Source: Costus lasius (taxonomy: Eukaryota > Streptophyta > Magnoliopsida > Zingiberales > Costaceae). Taken from it: DNA of 64,000 bases. The translations under genes and the position numbers were made by a program. Numbering within the stretch: the first letter of the stretch is position 1; every line of letters begins with the position of its first letter. Positions 57,742 through 64,000 of this stretch are shown piece after piece. The notes below the pieces were generated by a model. That model saw only the letters and a program-made list of their open reading frames with translations. It was not told the DNA's origin and ran no database searches. Location of the stretch: NCBI GenBank assembly GCA_027563935.2, contig CM050448.1, forward strand, positions 63,291,843 to 63,355,842. The letters run 5' to 3'.

Positions 57742-58192
57742 CTGTTTTAACCGGGCGTGCCTTCACAAGGAAACTCGTTGGCCCTAGGCATAACGGTCAG
57801 GATAGACTTGACTGGCTTTTCATATGTGGTGGCCACATGATGGAACTCTAGTGGCAGCCTCGAGAGGTTAAGGTTTTGTGTTCTTCCAGCCCTAGCTGGG
57901 CACAAAATGCTTGAACTGTCTTGAGAAGGGGAATTGCTAGGGTGCAATCGGCCGGTGTGCCCACCTTAAGAAGCATGGGTCACTTTGTGCATCTCATCCC
58001 ACCCTCGTGGGACGCGAAGCCTCATGTGGAATAAGGATCCCATCTCACTAGAAAATCTCAGATTTCCCAATTAACTTTGTGGGTTGTCAATTCGGTTAAA
58101 ATAGTGGGAGCCATGATCATTTAATGTAAGTCCAGATTAAATGATTCAAAGTAGTACTAATCTGCTTTCTTGGTTGTTGTAGATCAAGGGCT
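57742..58192 (+). other. Partial structured leader of copia E
   Basis: Matches the last 450 bp of the A-D leaders in order though weakly in sequence. Hairpins: ATGTGG/CCACAT (57824-57838); TTTTGTG/CACAAAA with bulge TTCTT and upper stem CCAGC/GCTGG (57874-57907); ATTGC/GCAAT (57933-57948). A GTTGTTGTAG acceptor-like site ends at 58182, 10 bp before the gag ATG. Confidence 0.7.
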
Positions 58193-61100
58193 ATGAACAA
58201 TAGCATATGGTCACTGCGATCTATCATACAAAAGGATAAGTTGGTTGGATCCAACTTGATGGACTGGTATCGGAACTTGAGGATTGTCCTTAAGCTCGAG
58301 AGGAAGCTCTATGTCCTTGAGCAGCCTATTCCAGAGCCACTTCCATGCTCGGCCTCAGTGGCTGAGAAGGATGCTTTTGATAAGCATCAGGCTGATACTT
58401 TGGAGGTTGCTAATTTGATGCTAACCAACATGTCACCTGAATTTAGAGGGCAATATGAATCTAAGAGTGATTTTGAGATTATTTATAATCTAAAGCAGCT
58501 CTTCAATGAATTGGCTGAGCTCAACCCTCCCAAAGTAGTCATTTAGTGTGGTGAACCGAAAGGTTTAACCAAGGAACTGAAACTAAAGATGGAAAGGATC
58601 AGGAATAACAGGTGCTATTCATGTGGAGGGCCACCTCACATGTTGAAGGACATGATGCAACTTCAGAACGAGGAGAAGAGAAGCAGGGCTTCGTCTTCTG
58701 GCTCAGGTATTTATGTTACCGAAGTCAACCTTTCTACTTCTATGTCATGGGTATTGGATACCGCATGCGGAGCTCATATTTGTACAAATATGCAGGGGCT
58801 CAAGAAAAGTAGAGCAGTGCGGCCTAGAGAGATTGACCTATGTGTTGGAAACGGAGCACAGGTTGCTGCTGTTGCCGTAGGACTTTTGACACTCTCCCTG
58901 CCTTCTGGACTTCAACTAGAGTTAATTAATTGCTATTATGTACATTCTCTTACCAAAAACATTGTATCTATCCCTTGCTTGGCAAGGAAAGGATTTAAAT
59001 TTGAAATAAAAAAAGGACTCTTGTTCTTTTTCATTTGCAAATGTTTTTATGGGAAGGGTACCTTGTGCAATGGATTATATGTCCTGGACATGGATAACTC
59101 TATTTACAACATAAATAATAAAAGGATCAAACTAAGTGGTTCAGTTGGTACGTACCTTTGGCATTGTCGATTAGCCCATATAAATAAGAATCGCATTCAA
59201 CAACTCCATGCAAATGGATTGTTAGGTTCAAGCTCCTTGGAGGAATTTGATACTTGCGAACCTTGTTTATTAGGAAAGATGACAAAATCACCCTTCACCA
59301 AGATTGGTGAGAGGGCAGGAGGTTTGTTGGATCTCATACATAGTGATGTGTGTGGGCCATTTAGTAAACATGCCAGTGGAGGGTACAACTACTTCATCAC
59401 ATTTACTGATGACTTCAGTAGATACGGTCATGTCTATTTGATGAGACATAAGTCCGAATCCTTTGAGAAATTTAAGGAGTTCAAACATGAAGTAGAGAAC
59501 CAGCTTGGTAGATCTATTAAGGCTCTTCGATCAGATCGTGGTGGAGAGTACTTGAGCGGTGAGTTCTTTGACTATCTTAGAGAGTGTGGGATTCTATCCC
59601 AACTCACTCCTCCTGGAACACCTCAATGGAATGGTGTGTCTGAAAGGAGAAATCGTGCCTTGTTGGACATGGTTCGATCTATGATGAGTCATGCAACTCT
59701 ACCTCCGTCGTTTTGGGGCTATGCACTTGAGACAGCTTCTCTTATACTGAATAATGTTCCATCTAAGAGTGTCTCCGAGATTCCGTACGAGGTATGGAGT
59801 GGGAGACGCCCAAATCTCTCTTTTATCAGAGTCTAGGGATGTGAGGCTTATGTCAAACGTCAGGATTCTAGCAACCTAGAACCCAGATCTGATAAATACG
59901 TGTTTGTAGGATATCCTAAGGAAAGTAAAGGATATCACTTCTATGTTCCCAGCGAGAACAAAGTTTTTGTTGCTCAAGGTGCTGTCTTTCTAGAGAAAGA
60001 ATTTATCATGAAAGAAGTCAGTGGGAGTAAGTTTGACTTGGAGGAGGTCCAAGTGCAACCACAAGACACTGAGGTGGAACCTAAGCCACTTGCACCGGTT
60101 GCTGGGCAACCAGAGGCTCAGACACAGGCCCTACGTAGGTCTGGGAGGATTCGTCGTGCACCTGAGAGGTACGGGTCGTTGCCGACCTAACACAATGGGA
60201 TCTTCATCATTGAGGATGAACCCAGGACCTATGATGAGGCGGTCGCTGCACCGGACTCTGAGAAATGGCTTGAGGCCATGAGATTCGAGATGGATTCCAT
60301 GTCAGCTAACCAAGTCTGGGATTTGGTTGAGCTACCTGATGGGGTAAAACCTATAGGGTGTAAATGGGTCTTCAAGAGGAAGACTGACATGGATGGCAAC
60401 ATAGTTACCTATAAGGGTAGACTTGTGGCTAAAGGATTCAACCAAGTTCACCGGGTGGACTACGACGAAACCTTCTCGCCAGTTGCCATGTTCAAATCCA
60501 TTCGAATCCTGCTTGCTATAGCTGCATATCACGATTATGAGATATGGCAAATGGATGTAAAGACAGCGTTCCTTAACGGGAAGCTGACAGAGGATGTGTT
60601 TATGACACAACCTGATGGTTTCATCCATCCTGCAGAGGCCAATAAGGTCTGCAGGCTAAAAAGATCCATTTATGGATTAAAGCAAGCCTCTCGAAGTTGG
60701 AACCACAAGACACTAAGGTGGAACCTGAGCCACCTGCAACGGTTGCTGGGCAACCAGAGTCTCAGACACAGGCCCTGGGTAGGTCTAGGAGGATTCGTCG
60801 TGCACCTGAGAGGTATGGGTCATTGCCGACCCAACACGACGGGATCTATGATGAAACCTTTTCGCCAGTTGTCATGTTCAAATCCATTCGAATATTGCTT
60901 GCTATAGCTGCATATCGTGATTATGAGATATGACAGATGGATATAAAGACAGCATTCCTTAACGGAAAGCTGACGGAGGATGTGTATATGACATAGCCTG
61001 ATGGCTTCATCCATCCTACAGAGGCCAATAAGGTATGCAGGCTAAAGAGATCCATTTATGGATTAAAGCAAGCTTCTCGAAGTTAGAATCTATGATTTGA

Positions 61101-62178
61101 TGAGGCAGTAAGAGATTATGGCTTTATCAAGAGCGAAGATGACGCCTGTGTATACAGAAAATTCAGTGGGAGCTTGGTGACATTTCTGGTCCTGTATGTC
61201 GACGACATACTACTCATCGGAAACGACATCCCTAGTCTTCAAGCTGTGAAGACATGGTTGGGGAAGTGTTTCGAGATGAAAGACTTAGGGGAGGCCGCCT
61301 ATATCCTAGGCGTGAGGATCTACTGGGATAGATCCAAGAAGCTCCTGGACCTTAGTCATAGTACTTACATTGATAAGGTCCTAGAGAGGTTCAGCTTAGA
61401 ACAATCTAAGAAAGGATACCTTCCAGTGAGACATGGCCTTATTCTCTCCAAGAGCTAGTGTCCCGTCACACAGGCTGAGAGGGACGACATGAGTCGAGTG
61501 CCCTATGCTTCGGCAGTAGGTTCGATCATGTATGCAATGTTATGCACTAGACCAGACGTAGCTTATGCTGTGAGCATAACCAGCCGATACCAATCCAGTC
61601 CAGGTTTACAGCACTGGGTGACTGTAAAGAACATTCTGAAGTATCTGAGAAGAACTAAAGGCTTGTTCTTGGTCTATGGGGGACAGGAAGAGCTCAGTGT
61701 TCAGGGCTACACTGATGCATCATTCCAGTCTGACCCTGATGACTTTAGATCGCAGGCCGGCTATGTGTTCAGATTGAATGGTGGCGCTGTATGCTGGAAA
61801 TCCTTCAAGTAGTCCACTATAGCTGATTCTACGACCGAAGCTGAGTATGTCACCGCTTCTGAGGCAGCCAAAGAAGCCATTTGGATTCGGAAGTTCATTT
61901 CTGAGCTTCAGGTGGTTCCATCTGATGTGGATCCGATCGAGCTCTATTGTGACAATAATGGAGCGATTGCACAGGCAAAGGAACCAAGGTCTTATCAGAA
62001 ATCCAAACACATACTTAGAAGATTTCAACTTATCAGAGAGATCGTTGACCGAGGTGATGTCAAGATAAGCAGAGTTGACACAGATAACAATCTAGCAGAC
62101 CCATTGACCAAAGCTTTGGCGCAGCAGAAGCATGATGGTCATGCGAGGGACATGGGGTTGAGATTTCTCAACAACTGA
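58193..62178 (+). pseudogene. gag-pol: Gag-Pol of copia E, decayed and chimeric
   Basis: Gag N-terminus SLRSIIQKDKLVGSNLMDWYRNLRIVLK resembles Angela/BARE Gag. A middle part of Gag is missing. TAG at 58544 precedes a degenerate zinc knuckle (CYSCGGPPHMLKDMM, last Cys lost). Protease WVLDTACG and integrase (HCRLAHI, HSDVCGP, RSDRGGEY, GVSERRN) lie in one phase to TAG at 59834. The linker stops at 60188. RT begins at 60278 and breaks at 60702, where a second copy of the linker and of RT (YDETFSP again at about 60846) starts in another phase. That copy continues with stops (60931, 60994, 61084, 61456, 61810) through YVDD (near 61194) and RNase H to 62178. Confidence 0.9.
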
Positions 62179-62182
62179 GTCT

Positions 62183-62199
62183 AAGTGCAAGTGGCAGAT
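62183..62199 (+). other. Polypurine tract of copia E
   Basis: AAGTGCAAGTGGCAGAT precedes the 3' LTR. It differs from the A-D tract by one base (GGC for GGG). Confidence 0.75.
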
Positions 62200-63172
62200 T
62201 GTTGGTGTATATGCCCTTGGACCCATTGTTAGCTCATCTTGTACTGCTTGACTTTGATATTTAATATATATCGTATTGGCATTGTCGTTATTATGCTATG
62301 TTTACATCTGCGATTATGTACATGGATAATAATGTCCCTGGAAACAGATTGTATCTGTGCTCAAACGGTGTGTCCCCAGTCGAGTACCTGAGTGGATAAG
62401 GGACAGCTCTGATACATGTGAGACTGGTATATGGGCTGGTTACGCACGGGGTGCTAACGCAGACATATGGGTATATGAGTGGTGGATATACTGGACCGAC
62501 CCGCTGTGAGGCTTTAACTTGGTGTCATGAGTTAAGCTCACATGTGACAGGAGATGCATTGATCCCTTGACTTGAGGTCATTGACTCTTCTATATGGTTA
62601 GGGACATGCTTTGATACAACCTAACGCCTCGCCATAGCAGGGAGGTCATAACGGTTGTCATTGCGTATGTCACGACCCATATGAGAAGATCAATAGACAG
62701 ATATAGGATTTGCCCCTTCCTGCGGGAAGCTTGATATCCACGGCCCCCCCCTATGGTTGCATGATTGAAAGTGTATGGCCATACCTAGGTGAAAGCCTGA
62801 TTTAGTCATGACCATGAGATTGGGTGAAAACAAAGTGGTGACACACTTTGTCCAATCGGATATCAGTTTGGCAAAGAGACTATAATGCATCGGTATCTTG
62901 TTACGATGATGGGGATGTCGATACTGATATCCATTCCAATGACTTGGGTAGCAGCGATGCACTGCTAGGTGCCAATCACTGCTTGTGATGACTGGGTTCA
63001 TCACTGCCAACGTCTGAGGAACCTATAGGGTCGCACAACTTGAAACTCGGGTTCTCGTATTGATCGGGTAGCCTATTGATTGAGTTATTGGATAACTCAG
63101 ATCTGTTTGGGATATTCCATCAGCACCAATGTGCAAGATGAAATGAAAGGAATCATTTGGAGCTAACTTGTT

Positions 63173-63278
63173 TTTGGGCCTAGTGGGCCAAATGGGCCAA
63201 ATGGGCCCAATAGACCAAGTTGGGCTAATAGGCCAAATGGGCTCAATAAGCCATTTGGGCTAATGGGCCAAATGGAAT
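63173..63278. repeat. TGGGCC-rich degenerate tandem repeat in E LTR
   Basis: About ten copies of a 9-10 bp unit around TGGGCCAAAT in both orientations, with many TGGGCC/T cores. TGGGCY is the plant site II element bound by TCP factors. The array ends about 245 bp before the TATA box. Confidence 0.7.
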
Positions 63279-63521
63279 GGCGCAAGCTACTTGGAGTGAG
63301 CTTGGTGCATTTCCTTGAGGTGGACAAATCCAAGTTGGACATCTCACTTAAAGTGAGAAGCATGGAGCTTCTTGCTTGGAGAAGGCGAATGGGATTTTAC
63401 TTGGAGTGGGCGAATTGGCTTTGGCTTAGAGTGGAAAATTGGTTTTGATCTCTTGAAGGTGTGCGTCTCTTCATGAAGAGGTGCGCCTCTTCACTTGTGA
63501 AGAGGTGCACCTATTCAAGTG

Positions 63522-63528
63522 TATAAAA
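63522..63528 (+). promoter_or_regulatory. TATA box of copia E LTR
   Basis: TATAAAA preceded within 70 bp by three related inverted repeats (arms TGAAGAGG/CCTCTTCA, 63453-63518). Typical spacing would put the start site near 63553. The E-type LTR at 19773 has a comparable inverted repeat (TCCTCTTG/CAAGAGGA, 20143-20161). Confidence 0.65.
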
Positions 63529-64000
63529 CTCCCCACTCTTACCTTGTCGCTCTTCTTCCCCTCCTCTTCCCCTTGTCGCCACTCTTGAGATATTCGGCCA
63601 TTGAGAGAGTTGGACTCTCCTCCTTCCTTGGTTCAGTTCCTGCAAGCTCCTTGTCGCCCTCCTCCCCAAAGTTGGACTTTGGCTTGGGTTGATTCCTGTT
63701 CGGATCGCGTTGGAGTGCTTCGAGAGTTGGACTCTGACGAAGCTCCACCTCCTCTACTTGGCATCTCCTCTGGAGTTGGCGCAAGTGATTGAGGAAGTCT
63801 CCCAAAGGCGTGGATCTTCTTCCTGAGGCTAGCACCGGGCGTGGAAGAAGAGGATTCGAGGTTCGGCTGTGTGCGAGACTGTAGAGGGCGCACATTTGGG
63901 CGCCTGCATCGCATCACTTAATTTGCATCAAGGTATCATCTCCTACTCACCGTGTCGATCTCCTCGCAAGACTCGATCTTCTGGGTTTTTGGGACTGGCC

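Larger units (their letters stand above)
57742..64000 (+). mobile_element. Copia element E, older Angela-like relative, 5' truncated and chimeric
   Basis: Shares leader, gag-pol order and LTR landmarks with A-D but differs strongly in sequence. It has no 5' LTR or primer site: leader homology begins near 57742, next to the Athila env-like gene. gag-pol has many stops, an internal deletion in gag and a duplicated linker/RT segment. The 3' LTR starts at 62200 and runs off the window. It is the oldest copia insertion here. Confidence 0.85.
62200..64000 (+). repeat. 3' LTR of copia E, incomplete at window end
   Basis: Begins TGTTGGTGTATATGCCC, related to the A-D LTR start. It shares AGGGTCGCAC (about 63029) preceded by a hairpin GTGATGA/TCATCAC (62985-63004). 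A TATAAAA is at 63522. A donor-like AAG|GTATCATC lies at 63930-63940. The matching - strand LTR piece at 19773 indicates roughly 105 bp more beyond the window. Small open frames in it have no family signature. Confidence 0.85.

Noticed and set aside
63539..63917. Frames of 118 and 94 codons on the - strand in the E LTR
   Set aside because: Inside an LTR, antisense to its transcript, no recognisable domain; the homologous LTR at 19831-20138 gives different frames.
1..64000. Host genes, CRISPR arrays, bacterial operons, rRNA or satellite arrays
   Set aside because: Both strands were read for non-transposon proteins and regular short-repeat arrays; everything recognisable belongs to LTR retrotransposons.

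Overview
The window is plant (angiosperm) repeat DNA, probably silenced heterochromatin. I found no host gene, rRNA, tRNA gene or CRISPR array. Nearly every base can be assigned to LTR retrotransposons nested in one another. Two kinds dominate: Ty1/copia elements of the Angela/BARE-like type on the + strand (A, B, C, D and an older relative E) and Ty3/gypsy elements, including Athila-type ones with an env-like gene, mostly on the - strand. A monocot host is possible because the copia LTR start resembles grass Angela/BARE LTRs, but the sequence does not prove it.

Layout: 1-1712 is a decayed + strand gypsy pol. Copia A (1713-10810, TSD GAAAT) sits in its integrase. The same gypsy integrase resumes at 10816-10836, is broken by a - strand Athila-type element (10837-22803, TSD TGGGC/CGGGC), and resumes at 22804-23157. 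Inside the Athila body, 19773-22605 holds a - strand E-type copia LTR piece and a + strand LTR of another Athila-like family. A truncated + strand Athila LTR follows (23158 to about 24640). A - strand gypsy element then runs 24655-46472. It was split by copia B (25592-43791, TSD AATTC), and B's own 3' LTR was split by copia C (33182-42272, TSD AGGCT). A second - strand Athila env-like gene (47195-48057 plus 57191-57729) was split by copia D (48058-57190, TSD AGTGT). Copia E (about 57742-64000) is old, lacks its 5' LTR, and is chimeric in its reverse transcriptase.

How A-D work: each has two LTRs of about 1.7 kb, an initiator-tRNA-Met primer site two bases after the 5' LTR, a leader of about 1.75 kb, one gag-PR-IN-RT-RNaseH reading frame, and a polypurine tract. 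A is intact (1291 codons, LTRs differing at about 2 of 1717 sites) and could be an active master copy. B, C and D carry one or two inactivating lesions each.

The most interesting signals are in the LTR and leader rather than the proteins. All four copies carry a splice-donor-like site in the LTR just after an ATG, and a strong acceptor 21 nt before the gag ATG. Joining them is in frame in every copy and would remove the primer site and a highly structured leader. That leader holds hairpins supported by compensatory changes between copies, and an isostructural hairpin of different sequence occurs in the E family. This suggests a translated spliced RNA and a replicated unspliced RNA. The Athila-type LTRs carry palindrome arrays with a period near 70 bp, and one LTR has an 11-nt constant loop closed by changing complementary stems.
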